A DNA stretch of 64,000 bases from Charina bottae (lineage: Eukaryota > Chordata > Lepidosauria > Squamata > Charinaidae): NCBI GenBank assembly GCA_023362775.1, contig JALMGJ010000025.1, positions 9,401,501 through 9,465,500 on the forward strand. Direction: 5' to 3'. Numbering within the stretch: the stretch's first letter is position 1; each line of letters begins with the position of its first letter. The notes below the pieces were generated by a model. That model had not been told where the DNA came from and ran no database searches. It saw nothing but the letters and a program-made list of their open reading frames with translations. The position numbers and the translations under genes are program-made. This document shows, piece by piece, positions 1 to 11,084 of the stretch.

Positions 1-980
1 GTTAATTGGACTGTTTCTCTTTCGTCTATACATTTTAGTCAGTTCAATATCATAAAATAACCAATATGTAATATGTAATTTTAAAGATTTATATGCATAA
101 ATGAAGTGCTCTCACAATAAACACTTCAATAAAGTGCTGATTTATATACATCATTGGAACATTATTGGGAAAAGAATGCAGGTTTTCTTGTACGTTGACC
201 TTATTGAACGTAAATGATATCAATAGAAACCTATTAATTAAAATAAGTGAAAAAATATATTAAAATTTAAAACAATGTACTGTATATGATCCAGGCACAT
301 GCTTGGATGTAAGCCAGAAATGGTCAGCAGCAATGAACTCCAAAGGAAATCCAAGTTCAAACAAGATAAACTTGATGGAGTAACAGGCAGCCAATTTTAT
401 AGGCCCATACAGTTGAGGACTGAAAATAAGGCATCGTTCCAGCAACTAGGAAACAAGAACTTTTAGACCTGCACTATCACAGCCCTGCCCAAACTCAGCT
501 GGAAGGCATCAGAGGCGGCCTTATAGAATGCCTACTCATGAAGATGATCTGTACCGTCTGATCCCCAGCACTACTTTGGACTGGATGTGGCAGTCTTTTT
601 CAAATCAGAGCTCTCTCCACCTTCTGTGGAAGTCAATCAGAGAATTGTACCTCAGTGAACCAGCACCATAGGTTTGCCCTGAGGTTTATTGGAGAAAATG
701 GCTCTTTAGAGATTCTCAGATACATTTCTTCCAAGGAAGAATGGCACTGTTTCTGTCCGACTTGGCCCGTAATGGGTTTACTTCTGAGAAAGCATGCATA
801 GGATTGCATTGTTAGGTTAAAAATATCAGTCCTTGATTGTTACACTGTGTATGCATGTGGGTGGGTGCTTTGCTTGGTGAAAAATATGGAAGCAGAACAG
901 ATTTATGAATGAATAGATGCAGAACTGACATGGTTTGAAGAAAGACTGATCAGTACATGTCATATTGGGCCACAAGGATT
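1..980. other. AT-rich stretch, nothing recognised
   Basis: No family, domain or splice-bounded exon was recognised. Reading frames are short and closed by stops. Bases 470-700 are a little more GC-rich but give no recognisable protein in either direction. Confidence 0.5.
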
Positions 981-984
981 GTCA

Positions 985-1311
985 GATATAATATTTTATT
1001 TATTTATTTATACTTATATTTATACCCCGCCCATCCCATCCCTAACGGAGGACTCTGAGCGGCTTACATACATTGTTATACATTATACATCATTATACAA
1101 TCCGCGTGTAAGGGGAGGGGGTAAGGGAACAGACTCTTCCTGGCTTTCTGGACTACATGTCCCACGATGCCTTGCGTCGGAGCCGGCTGCTGACGTCCTG
1201 TGGGTGTTGTTACTGCCTGGATCTGCCGCCATTCGAGGATCTTCCGTCTGGTGGAACCTGACCCCCGACAGGACAGGATGCCAGCATATTGCCATAATGC
1301 CATAATATTCT
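985..1311 (-). repeat. Retroelement 3' end with L2-like tail
   Basis: Read on the minus strand, a GC-rich segment is followed by a tail with GTAAGCCGCTCAGAGTC, then GGGATGGGCGG, then a TATAAATA-rich run. That pairing (CCGCCCAGAG... GGGCGG) is the conserved 3' hairpin of squamate L2/CR1-superfamily LINEs and of SINEs that copy their tails. The 8-mer ATAATATT lies at 988-995 and 1302-1309, a candidate target duplication. The part upstream of the tail was not recognised, so this could be a SINE with a LINE tail. Open frames here (979-1305, 1076-1372) look like chance. Confidence 0.6.
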
Positions 1312-1428
1312 GGGTGGGTTTTTTTTTTTTTTTTTTGGTATTATGTCTAGTTTGATGACATTCTGATCTCACAGAAGTTCCAAATGTCCTATATCTTGGA
1401 AAAAATGACCTATGGCAAGACCATAGAT

Positions 1429-1430
<2 letters not shown>

Positions 1431-1466
<36 letters not shown>
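1431..1466. repeat. (GT)18 microsatellite
   Basis: Uninterrupted GT dinucleotide array. The long open frame starting here only reads the repeat and the CTTTT array downstream. Confidence 0.97.
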
Positions 1467-1468
<2 letters not shown>

Positions 1469-1810
1469 AACTGAGCAACTGAGCCAAAGAGCAAATGAAA
1501 GGTATGAAGGTAGGGAAAAAGGCCATTCTCTCTCTGTCTCTCTCTTTTTTTTCTTTCACCATATATTATTCTGTACCACTTTAGCAGTCTGCATATGGGA
1601 TATTTTTGTAGCCTGTGTCAGTGATAACAGTTTCCAGGGTGAAGCATTCAGTCTTTGCCACAGATTTTTTGACCTTCCGTTCCTCCCCATGAAGCCTCCC
1701 AAATGCAGCCAGCAGTTTGGAACAGATGACAACACTGTTTCTTTGTTCTCCTATCCTGTGGCTGGAGGCACAGAGGGGGCTTCGCTGCACAGTTGGTCAG
1801 TATTGTGTGC

Positions 1811-1856
1811 ATTTTCTTTTCTTTTCTTTTCTTTTCTTTTCTTTTCTTTTCTTTTC

Positions 1857-1887
<31 letters not shown>

Positions 1888-1905
1888 CTTCCCTTTCCTT
1901 TTCTG
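1811..1905. repeat. (CTTTT)n microsatellite
   Basis: Pentanucleotide CTTTT array with a few interruptions near 1863-1868 and at the right end. The pyrimidine/purine strand asymmetry could allow triplex DNA. Confidence 0.97.
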
Positions 1906-2394
1906 ACACAGCAAACACTAAGGAAACACAGTAACATAACTTGACACAAATGATATTTTTAATAAGATAAACAGACACATAAGCCCTTATAGATGTATGT
2001 ATGGGGTGAGAAAAATAAGTCTATAAACAGAATAAGCATTTACATAAACTCCAGAGAAAGATATAATCTAGCTCCCTTCTCCTGTACGATTCATCTCCAC
2101 GCAATGAACTATTTATCACTAGGAGAGCAAACAAAAAAGGATAGTTCAATGGCCCAAGGTATTTGCTGTCAACTTCAAAATTGTAAAATGTTATTCCAAG
2201 GACAAGGCTTGCTCTTTGGCTTGAGTGTGTACACACACATTCACATCCCTTAATAGCTGAATATGTTGTCATTAATGTCAGTTAACTATCATAACAGAAA
2301 GAAAACAACAATGTTTTAAGCAAATGTTAAATACTTGGAATCCTTTTGGATACCTTTCCCTCAGAGATCGATCTGTCTGTCTGTCATCTTTTAT
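1906..2394. other. Unrecognised sequence
   Basis: No repeat family or gene was recognised. A short CTGT run lies near 2371-2385. Confidence 0.4.
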
Positions 2395-2510
2395 TACATT
2401 AGATTTATATGGCCACCCAGCTCATCACAGTGACTCTGGTGGCTCTGTGTTAGCCACCCAGATAAAAACAGCATACAAAATAACTACCAAAAAAACAACC
2501 AATATATAAA
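2395..2510 (-). repeat. Old L2-type LINE 3' tail
   Basis: On the minus strand the text reads GCCACCAGAGTCACTGTGA, then GAGCTGGGTGGCCATATAAA. This is a diverged form of the L2 tail hairpin (GCCACCCAGAG... GGGTGGC). The 5' extent to about 2640 is unclear. Confidence 0.55.
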
Positions 2511-2734
2511 ACCATCAAGGTAAAAACAAATCTAAAAAAAAAAACAACGACTGGTTCCTGCTGGCCTCAGGCCTGGGAACACATCCAGGACCATTTGCAT
2601 CTTCTGAAAGCCTTGGGTGTGGCCCTTAGGGACCTCAGAAAGTTGTTATCAACATCTAATTTTAACCTGACAGAAAGATTACCAGATATAATCATATTTA
2701 ATTTCAACTACATTTAAGCCTAATAAAATGAAAT

Positions 2735-2945
2735 CAAATGTACTTTGGACTTCTGCAAAAAACTAAAAACCTGGTTTTGTCAGCATGCCTGGAGCGGGAT
2801 GGAGAATAGTCATTCCTGGGGATGGCTGGCCTCCTAGAATGGCCCTAAAATGACCTTTATTCTCATGGAATGATGGAGAACTTTTAGCCATCTGGACCTT
2901 ATCACATTTTATATTTTTATTGTTGATTATATTTATATTTATTTA
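2735..2945 (+). repeat. L2-type LINE 3' end, plus strand
   Basis: Bases 2750-2800 translate, with breaks, to a version of the L2 carboxyl end 'FRK.LKTW', and are followed by the GGGGATGGCTGGCC and CATCTGG segments seen after the ORF in the nested L2 at 13.1-14.2 kb. It is 5'-truncated and decayed, and it abuts an opposite-facing copy. Confidence 0.6.
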
Positions 2946-3685
2946 TTTTTTATTTATTTATTATTCAAATTTATTCCCCGCCCATCTCCCATGCAAGGGA
3001 CTCTGGGCGGGTTACAATAAATAAAAATTTAAAACTATACAAAATATCTAAAAACACAAACAAAACATAATAAAATAAAATCCAGGATGGGCTTGGACCC
3101 GCAGAATAGATAGTAGAGCTATGGGGCCAGCCAACCCCAGGAGGCACTACCACCTCCGTCGTCCCAGGCCAGGTGGCAGAGCCAGGTCTTAAGGGCCTTC
3201 CGAAAGGCCAGGAGGGAGGGGGCCAGTCTCACCTCCGGGGGCAGAATATTCCACAAGGCGGGCGCTATCGCAGAGAAGGCACGCCTCCTGGACCCCGCTA
3301 GATGGAATTGTCTTGTTGAGGGGGTCCGAAGCATGCCCTCCCTGCATGTACGGGTGGGGCGGGTCGACGTTATCGGGACGAGACGGTCCCTCAGGTACCC
3401 TGGTCCTATGCCATGTAGGGCTTTAAATCCAACACCTTGAATTGGACCCGGAAGCAAACTGGCACCCAATGCAGCTCGCGTAGCAGAGGTGTTACATGTG
3501 CCGATCTTCTGGCACTCATAACTGCTCGCTCCGCTGCATTCTGCACCAGCTGAAGCTTCCGGATACTCTTCAAGGGTAGCCCCATGTAGAGCGCATTACA
3601 ATAGTCTATACGGGAGATGACAAGGGCGTGAGTGACTGTTCGGAGGGCCTCCCGATCCAGGAAAGGGCGTAACTGGCCCAAATAT
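2945..3685 (-). mobile_element. 5'-truncated L2-family LINE (minus)
   Basis: The 3' tail is at 2945-3060 (CCGCCCAGAGTCCC / GGGAGATGGGCGG on the minus strand, then an AT tail). Upstream, 3119-3469 and 3406-3681 encode the RT thumb and carboxyl region in two overlapping frames: 'LVISRIDYCNALY', 'LRELHWVPVCFRVQF', 'LWNILPPE', 'FRKALKTWL'. It closely matches the nested copy at 13.1-14.0 kb. One frameshift lies near 3420-3430, where the HWVPV frame passes into the ALHG frame. The element is cut off at 3685, short of the YADD motif, so it lacks catalytic residues. Confidence 0.85.
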
Positions 3686-3802
3686 TTATTGTATTTATGA
3701 TTGTATTGAAGTTTAATTGTGTTTTTATTGTAAACCGCCCAAAGCCCCTCCTTGTGAGGAGATGGGCGGTGATAAAATTTGATAAATAAAATAAATAAAT
3801 GT
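3686..3802 (+). repeat. L2-type LINE tail (plus)
   Basis: Reads GTAAACCGCCCAAAGCCCC then GGAGATGGGCGGTGATAAA and an AAATAAATAAATAAAT tail: a complete L2 3' hairpin and tail. It joins the 5'-truncated end of the minus copy head to head. Because both pieces contain the same 3' region, one 5'-inverted insertion does not explain the pair; two insertions are more likely. Confidence 0.75.
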
Positions 3803-3816
3803 AGATTTCCTTAGGT

Positions 3817-3975
3817 TGAGAGCCAGTGTGGTATAATGGTTCTGGTGCTGGACCAAGACTGAGCAAGATGGCCCTCAGTCATAGAAGCTCTTTGGCTGAC
3901 TTTGAACCAGTCCCTCGCTCTCAGCCAAGTTCACCTCCCTCACAGGGTTGCATGGGGATAAAAGAAACTCAGATA
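3817..3975 (+). repeat. Old tRNA-derived SINE
   Basis: Begins GAGCCAGTGTGGTATAATGG, which matches the head of the SINE at 11.6 kb (GAGCTAGTTTGGTGTAGTGG, an A-box-like region). It continues through 'CTGACTTTGAACCAGTCCC', the body segment that reads GTGACCTTGGGCCAGTC in the better copy. The B box is degenerate. No clear target duplication. Confidence 0.65.
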
Positions 3976-3999
3976 TGGAAACCATTTTATTTATTTGTT

Positions 4000-5525
4000 G
4001 ATTCATTTGATTACTATCCTACTGCAATCTACCCAATTCTCAGCATTTTACAAATACAATAAATTCACAATACAAAAGAACAGAACTATAACAACCAAAC
4101 AGAAATATGCAAGCAATCCCCTAGACTTGGCAACCCAAATGCCCTATAAAAGAGCTCAGTCTTTGGTTTCTTCCAGAAGATGGCCAGGATGAAAGCTGAT
4201 GTAACCTCAAGTGGGAGGCCATTCTACAGGGACATGCCACCTCCAATCAATAACATCTCCAGGTTTTGGCCCCTGTGACTTCTCAGATATGGGCAATATA
4301 GTTAGCTGCTTCCTCTAACACAAATGCAATTGCCAGGCCAATTTCAATAGGGAGATATGATCCTGCAAGTAACCTGTTGCTGTGCATAAAGGGTTTTATA
4401 AGTTAAAACTAGCACTTTAAATTGCCCCAGAAGCCAATAGGCAGCCAATACAGGGCTCGCAATACAGTGTTACAGGCTCCCAGTAATTACTACTAGTGAG
4501 CATTTGGGCTGCTACATTGAGTACCTACTGAAGGTTCTGAATGGTGTTTAAAAGCAGTCCCTTATGAAGTACATTGCAGTCTAGATGGGTGGTGATGAGG
4601 ATGTGAGTCACTGTCACAAGGTCCTCTTATCCCAGGAAAGGCTGCAAATGATGCACTAGCCAAACCTGGGCAAAAGCTCTCCTCGCCATAGGATCCACAA
4701 GTTGAGGAGAAGCCCCAAGTCACAGACCTACTACTTCAAGGACAGTGCCTCCCTATCCAAAGTAATCACATGGGCCCAAAGAAACCCACAGTGAACAACA
4801 ACTCCATCTTTCTAGGTTTCAATTTCAACCTGTTCTCTCCCATCCGGACACTCACTGCCTTCACACACAGAGAGACAGGACTTCAGTAGCATATCCAGCT
4901 TGGCCCAAAGTCATAACGTAAAGCTGAGTATCATCAGCATACTGATGATATCAGATCCCAACTCACTAAATGACCTCCCCCAATGGCTTCATATAGGTAT
5001 TCAGTAGCAAGGAGGAGAGAACCATCGGCCCCTGTGGAACCCCATAATGAAGCAACCACCAAACTGATTCCTACCTTCACTGACTGGAATTGCCCGCTGA
5101 GAAAGGAATGGAACCCCTGCATAACAGTGACCCCAATCTCCAGCCCTTGCTGCTTCAGGAGGATACAGTACATGGTCAATGGTATTGAAAGCCACTGAGA
5201 ATCCAACAAGACAAGGACTGGTGCACTATACCTCTCCAAGTCATGATAAAGGTCATCCGTTAGAGTGACCAATGCCATCTCAGTCCCATGCCCAGTCTGA
5301 ACCCAAACTGATATGGATCCAGATAATCTGTTTCCTCTAGAGTGCAGGTAGCTGAGGACATTGGAGAGAGCAACCTGTCTATCGGATATAACTGGCTGAA
5401 AAGAATCCCATATAACAAAACCAGATGATATTCCAGTCATCACACTAGACACCATCCACATGGAATCCAGACTGGAGAGAATATGAGTAATTTTACTGGA
5501 AAACGTTGTGCTAATTGATCACAGT
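4000..5525 (-). mobile_element. Old L2-family LINE with RT remnants (minus)
   Basis: The minus frame at 4934-5461 encodes a decayed RT palm: 'VLVLLDS' (motif A region with the later acidic context lost), 'FHSFLSGQFQSV', 'LWGSTGADGSLLLA' (normally GVPQGS.LSP). Downstream, 4560-4650 encodes a remnant of 'VTHALVISRLDYCN'. Together this is about 1.5 kb of RT to 3' end from an old copy with many stops and frameshifts. It was placed by its similarity to the fresher copies in this window. It has no coding capacity. Confidence 0.75.
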
Positions 5526-7180
5526 GGTTGGCTGGAAACATCATAGGCCAGCTCTTACCCAGAAAGGAATTGGCCATTTGAAAAAAAAACTACCAGTCCA
5601 CAACCCACCAACACAATAAGGGAGGAGATGTGAGAGTGTTTGAGTTCTTGAAGAAAAAAGGCAAGCACAAATCTCAACAAATCATAACAATTGTACTGAC
5701 TCTACCCACTAATTTTTGAAGTGTGGCCTTCAAGATGCCTACCAAGGACAAAGGTGGCCTTTGACCTTGAAAATTAGCAAAATCCTGCTCAGCAGATATT
5801 CTACACTACATTCGAAGCAGAAACAGGTTTTACTTTTAATGAACTCCGGATGCAATACTTTCTATAGATTTTCTTTTGCATTTAATGGAGCTAAATATGA
5901 TCAAGTAAAATGTAAACATTTTGGATTTCAGTGATTTATTTCAGTTGACTAGACTTACCCTTACCCTTACCCTTAATGAGAACAAGAAATGCTTACATCT
6001 GGCTGGTTTAAAAACTGTTAAATCACAAAGAAGCCTAGACTCTGGAAATTGCTGAGGGAAAAGTGAAGGAGTGAGAAATCTTATCTGTGTAAGGATTCAA
6101 CAAAACTACTTCAATGTTTCACTTCTGGACCTATTTGCACATGTGCAAGAAGCAAGACAATCATGTACCACCACCATCACAGGCATTACTGATCTCATCG
6201 CACAATCCACAGATGGATTAAAATTATGCAGTGTGAATTAGAATAACATGCATTGAAATTTCATCTACTTTATTTACTTTACATAATTTCAAAAGGAAAG
6301 TGGAAGATGACTGCAGATGTCCTCTTAATCCTCAGAGGTCTTATTTAAAACATCATCACATTCTTTGCCCTCTAAAGAGGATATAAGGCTGTAAGTTTCC
6401 TTACCACACGAGCTATCCATTCCGATCTGTTTCAATTGTCATTTTGTACACTTTCTAAGGTAAGTGAAAATGGGTAAGAGGAATCAAAACTCACTTGTCT
6501 AAACTCATTCTAATGGCAAACATTGAATTACAGACCTATTACATCTGTGATATTGTGAAAATAATTCCAGTTGGCTGATTAAAAAAAATGAAGTTTCTTC
6601 TGTTCTGTGTTCTTCCCCTTCTGGATATTGATAAGATCAACTTTTGAAGTTATATATAACAAGCAAATAGAGGAATAGGTTACAAATCAAAACAGTATGG
6701 TATACCAGGTTCTGCAGAAAGACAGCGAAAGATTGCAGATAGAGTGTTATTCAGTTCAGCCATAAACAAAAACTCCTGAGATACATTTTTTCAGGCCAGT
6801 TCAGTACATTGGCATATCCAGGTGCAAGAACTGTAATAACAAAAAGAGAAGAATGCCAAGTCAAAAAAACAGCTACCCAAAGACATTACAGCACATAACA
6901 AAGAGTATCTAAGCCAATACAAAAATACTTTGTTTCCAATTCAGATTCAGAAGGCATAATCTGGAACTCATATAAGCAAACTACCCAGGATGAGCTCTAT
7001 CAGCCTGGAGAAGAATATTCATCTGGATCATCTTGCCACATAAGAAACAGAGTGAGCTGTGTAGTAATATGGTCATTTTCATCTGCTCTAGGTGAAGATG
7101 ACACAAGAGATGGGCCCATACTGAAATGGGACAAATATGCCAGAGACAGAATCTCCAATACAGAACAACCTTGAGATACT
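5526..7180. other. Unrecognised stretch
   Basis: No gene or repeat family recognised over 1.65 kb apart from the TTACCC run at 5954-5975. No splice-bounded open frame looks convincing. Composition is typical of the surrounding AT-rich DNA. Confidence 0.4.
5954..5975. repeat. (TTACCC)n, telomere-variant repeat
   Basis: About three and a half units of CTTACC. The complement, TAAGGG, is a one-step variant of the vertebrate telomere unit TTAGGG. It is too short to argue for a chromosome fusion. Confidence 0.8.
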
Positions 7181-7193
7181 AGTGGATTCAGTT
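7181..7193. repeat. Target-site duplication, left, of Bov-B
   Basis: AGTGGATTCAGTT. The identical 13-mer lies at 10229-10241. The two copies bracket the Bov-B LINE exactly. Confidence 0.9.
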
Positions 7194-7202
7194 TGTTGTT
7201 GT

Positions 7203-8155
7203 TTATTCGTTCAGTCGCTTCCGACTCTTCGTGACTTCATGGACCAGCCCATGCCAGAGCTTCCTGTCGGCCGTCACCATCCCCAGCTCCCCCATGGTTG
7301 ACTCCATCACATCCAGAATATAATCCATCCATCTTCCCCTTGGTCGGCCCCTCTTCCTTTTGCCTTCCACTTTCCCTAGCATCAGCTTCTTCTCCAGGGT
7401 ATCCTGTCTTCTCATTATGTGGCCAAAGTACTTCAGTTTTGCCTTTAATATCATTCCCTCAAGTGAGCAGTATGGATTTATTTCCTGGAGTATGGACTGG
7501 TTTGATCTTCTTGCAGTCCAAGGCACTCTCAGAATTTTCCTCCAACACCACAGTTCAAAAACATCTATCTTCCTTCGCTCAGCCTTCCTTATGGTCCAGC
7601 TCTCACAGCCATAGGTTACTACGGGGAATACCATTGCTTTAACTATGCGGACCTTTGTTGTCAGTGTGATGTCTCTGCTCTTAACTATTTTATCAAGATT
7701 TGCCATTGCTCTCCTCCCAAGAAGTAGACGTCTTCTGATTTCCTGGCTTCAGTCAGCATCTGCAGTAATCTTTGAGCCTAGAAATACAAAGTCTGTCACT
7801 GCCTCCACTTCTTCTCCCTCTATTTGCCAGTTATCAATCAAGCTGGTTGCCATAATCTTGGTTTTTTTGAGGTTTAACTGCAACCCAGCTTTTGCACTTT
7901 CTTCTTTCACCTTCATCATAAGGCTCCTCAGCTCCTCCTCGCTTTCAGACATCAAAGTGGTATCATCTGCATATCTCAGCTTGTTAATGTTTCTTCTAGC
8001 AATTTTAACTCCAGCCTTGAATTCATCAAGTCCAGCACGTTGCATGATGTGTTCTGCATACAGGTTGAATAGGTAGGGTGAGAGTATACAACCCTGCCGT
8101 ACTTCTTTCCCAATCTTAAACCAGTCCGTTGTTCCGTGGTCTGTTCTTACCGTTG
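7203..8155 (-). pseudogene. Bov-B RT palm, thumb and carboxyl region
   Basis: Shifted frame relative to the upstream part. It begins in the 'ATVRT' region and passes 'RQGCILSPYLFNLYAEH' (motif B) and the catalytic 'YADD' (7973-7962). It has one TGA at 7749-7751, where a Cys codon is usual, then 167 residues with 'GCESWT', 'VPWTARRSNQSIL', 'YFGHIMRR' and the terminal 'KSRKRLNE'. Apart from the single stop this half is well kept, which suggests a moderately young copy. Confidence 0.93.
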
Positions 8156-9226
8156 CTACTTGGTCGTTATAAACCCAGCTTGTACATCTGGCAATTCTCG
8201 CTCCATGAATTGCTGGAGTCTACCTTGCAAGATCTTGAGCATTACCTTACTGGCATGTGAAATAAGTGCCACTGTTCGATAGTTTGAACATTCTTTAGTG
8301 CTTCCCTTTTTTGGTATGGGGATATAAGTTGATTTTTTCCAATCTGATGGCCATTCTTGTGTTTTCCAAATTTGATGGCATATGGCATGCATCACCTTGA
8401 CAGCATCATCTTGCAAGATTTTAAACAGTTCAGCTGGGATACCGTCGTCTCCTGCTGCCTTGTTATTAGCAATGCTTCTTAAGGCCCATTCAACCTCACT
8501 CTTCAGGATGTCTGGCTCTAACTCACTGACCACACCGTCAAAGCTATCTCCAATACTATTATCCTTCCTATACAGATCTTCCGCATATTCTTGCCACCTT
8601 TTCTTGATCTCTTCTGCTTCTGTTAGGTCCTTACCATCTTTGTTTTTGATCATACCCATTTTTGCCTGGAATTTACCTCCAATGTTTCTAATTTTCTGTA
8701 AGAGGTCTCTTGTCCTTCCTATTCTATTTTCTTCTTCCACTTCCGCACATTGCTTGTTTAAAAATAATTCCTTATCTCTTCTGGCTAACCTCTGGAATTT
8801 TGCATTTACTTGGGCATATCTCCCCCTATCACTGTTGCCTTTTGCTTTCCTTCTTTCTTGGGCTACTTCCAGTGTCTCAGCAGACAGCCATCTTGCCTTC
8901 TTGGTTTTCTTTTTCTTTGGGACGTTTTTTGTTGCCGCCTCCTGAACAATGTTGCAAACTTCTGTCCATAGTTCTTCCGGGACCCTATCTACTAAATCTA
9001 GTCCCTTAAATCTATTCTTCACCTCCACTGCATATTCCTTAGGAATATTAGTGAGCTCATATCTAACTGATCTGTGGGTCTTCCCTATTCTCTTTAGTCT
9101 GATTCTAAATTTTGCAATAAGAAGTTCGTGATCTGAACTACAGTCAGCTCCAGGTCTTGTTTTTACCGACTGTATAGATGTCCGCCACCTTTGGCTACAA
9201 AGGATGTAGTCAATCTGATTTCGGTG
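8156..9226 (-). pseudogene. Bov-B linker and RT fingers, truncated
   Basis: In frame with the second endonuclease piece, reading on past the TGA. The open frame from Met at 9028 gives 290 residues: a basic, coiled linker (30-150), then RT fingers motifs 'KAAGDDGIPAELF' (190-202), 'YIPIPKKG' (235-242), 'NYRTVALIS' (249-257) and 'DVQAGF' (281-286). After VQAGF the sequence jumps to an unrelated 'ITTK' and a stop. About 70 residues of the family, including motif A with its first catalytic Asp, are missing. Confidence 0.92.
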
Positions 9227-9229
9227 TCA

Positions 9230-9825
9230 ACCATCTGGTGAAGTCCATGTATAAAGTCGTCTTTTAGGTTGTTGGAAGAGAGTGTTTGTTATGCACAGTG
9301 AGTTGTCTTGGCAAAATTCTATCAGCCTATGTCCTGCTTCATTTTGTTCTCCCAGACCATGCTTGCCTGTAATTCCAGGTGTCGTTTGACTACCCACCTT
9401 AGCATTCCACTCTCCTGTAATGAAAATAACATCTCTTTTTGGCATATTATCCAGTAGGTGCTGCAGATCCTCATAGAACTGATCTACTTCTGCTTCTTCA
9501 GCATCTGTGGTTGGGACGTATATTTGGATCACTGTGATGTTAAATGGCCTACTCTGAATTCGAATTGAGATCATTCCATTTTTTTTTTTCCGTTTTTTGG
9601 ATTGTATCCAAGCACTGCTTTAGCTACTTTATTATTAATTGTGAAGGCTACTCCATTTCTTCTGTGGTCCTCTTGTCCACAATAGTAGATCTGGTGGTCA
9701 TCTGATGTGAAGTGGTCCATTCCAGTCCATTTCAGTTCACTGACACCTAAAATGTCTATATTTAAACTTGCCATCTCACCAATAACCACATCCAATTTGC
9801 CCTGGCTCATAGATCTTACATTCAA
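9230..9825 (-). pseudogene. Bov-B endonuclease domain, broken
   Basis: Two frames overlap at 9571-9574. The first (9825-9571, 84 residues) has the N of 'NVRSM' and the metal-binding E of 'SELKWTG' (residue 30). The second (9574-9230, 115 residues) has 'IQIYVPT', 'GEWNAKVG' and 'RRLYTWTSPDG'. In the exonuclease-endonuclease-phosphatase fold the motif GDWN carries a catalytic Asp; here it is Glu (residue 55 of the second frame). The frameshift falls in a long A-run on the coding strand. The frame ends at a TGA (9227-9229), but the same frame continues beyond it to the 'SDHELL' motif at about 9128-9136. The domain would nick target DNA in a working element. Confidence 0.92.
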
Positions 9826-10228
9826 GGTTCCTATGGTGTGTTGATCTTTAGAACATCAGATTCGTTGTTCACCACCAGCACTGTTGGCCACTAGCCGTCC
9901 TTTTGGCTTTGAGCTAGCTGCGTCATCACATCTGGGGCTAGTTGAACGTATCCTCTGTTCCTCCCCAGTAGCATTTTGACCATCTTCCGACCTGGGAGTC
10001 CCATCTTCCGATGGTATACCGACATATCTCTGGTTGTACTGATCCATTTAGTTTTCACGGCAAGAATACTGGGGTGGGTTGCCATTACCTTCCCCAGGGA
10101 TCGTATTTAGTCTGACCTCTCTGCCATGACCTTCTCGTCTTGGGTGTCCCTTCATGGTTTAGCTCATGGTTTCATTGAGGTGCTCAAGCTCCAGCACCAC
10201 GACAAGGTAACGATCTCCTTTGCTGGAG

Positions 10229-10241
10229 AGTGGATTCAGTT
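10229..10241. repeat. Target-site duplication, right, of Bov-B
   Basis: AGTGGATTCAGTT, identical to 7181-7193. Confidence 0.9.
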
Positions 10242-11076
10242 ACTGTGTGCTTTTCCTTTTTTTTCAAATCACTGCATGCATTTCCTTCTGGTAATGGGTT
10301 AAATATCTCATTTTATCTGGATTGATTTCTGCATTTCAAAAGCATGTTGTGGAGGTGATATTTTGAACTCTTTATTGAAGGGAAATGCAGGGTAAAAACA
10401 CTTGAAATGAGTTTACTTGATTGTACTGGGAGCATTCAATATTTTCTGATTAAAGAGTAAAACTTTCTATATAAGGTTATATTCAAAGTGATCATAGCAC
10501 CACAAATGAATACAGGTACTTGGCTCCTGAACTTATGAGCCCAGAAATTACAGTGTTATCCTGTCTTTCATGTACCTTCAATGTGCCACATGAAGGAACA
10601 CAACTCAGTAGGGATGAGACTTCAGGATCTTCAGGAGTGGCTCAGCTATGCAGCAAGCCCCAGCCTTCCACCTCATAGTATGGAAACCCTTGGAGATGAC
10701 CCAGATCCAGCACCCGATAGCCTGTAGATAATGCAGTGCTCCTAAAGGCAGATACCACTACAGTAATAGTCTGAATTCAATGGGGCTTTCTTTCAGGAAA
10801 GTATGCAGGTGGTTGTGGCTTTGCAGCATAATTCAGAAGGGGAATAGAAAAAGAGAAAGGCAATGAATAAGCAAGGTGGTCAAAGAGATTCATAAACAAA
10901 TTGGAATAACAGTTATTACTAAAGAGGCGATCAAGATGGGGAGCATTTGTCCAAGCAGTCATTAGGAGTTGGACCCAGCTCAGTACCATCTAAGTACACA
11001 GTATATAAGCCTCAATCCATTTAATGGGATTTATTCTGGTAAGTAGGTATAAGACAGCAACCTAAAGCATAGTTTT
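10242..11076. other. Unrecognised stretch
   Basis: No repeat family or gene recognised. Short open frames (such as 10777-10989 minus) have no recognisable motifs. Confidence 0.4.
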
Positions 11077-11084
11077 CTAATTAC

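Larger units (their letters stand above)
7194..10228 (-). mobile_element. Near full-length Bov-B (RTE) LINE
   Basis: A 3035-base element on the minus strand. Its 3' end (7194-7250) carries the Bov-B tail with GGAAGCGACTGAACGAATAA next to a TTGTTGTTG-type terminus. Its 5' end (10060-10228) has the RTE leader, including 'AATGGCAACCCACCCCAGTA'. The single protein has apurinic-type endonuclease, then RT, then the carboxyl 'GCESWT' and 'GH.MRR' region. The known Bov-B length of about 3.2 kb, the 13-base target duplications and both termini show an essentially complete insertion with one internal loss of about 0.2 kb near 8160. Breaks: a frameshift in the A-run at about 9575-9590, TGA at 9227, a deletion with frameshift near 8160, TGA at 7749. 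It cannot encode active protein. Confidence 0.96.

Noticed and set aside
1431..1934. 167-residue plus-strand open frame
   Set aside because: Starts in the GT array and ends in the CTTTT array; composition is repeat-driven with no domain.
2945..3802. Single twin-primed LINE insertion
   Set aside because: Both oppositely oriented parts contain the same 3' tail hairpin, so they cannot be halves of one element.
7298..9131. Plus-strand frames of 60-187 residues across the Bov-B
   Set aside because: Antisense shadows of the minus-strand RT and endonuclease.
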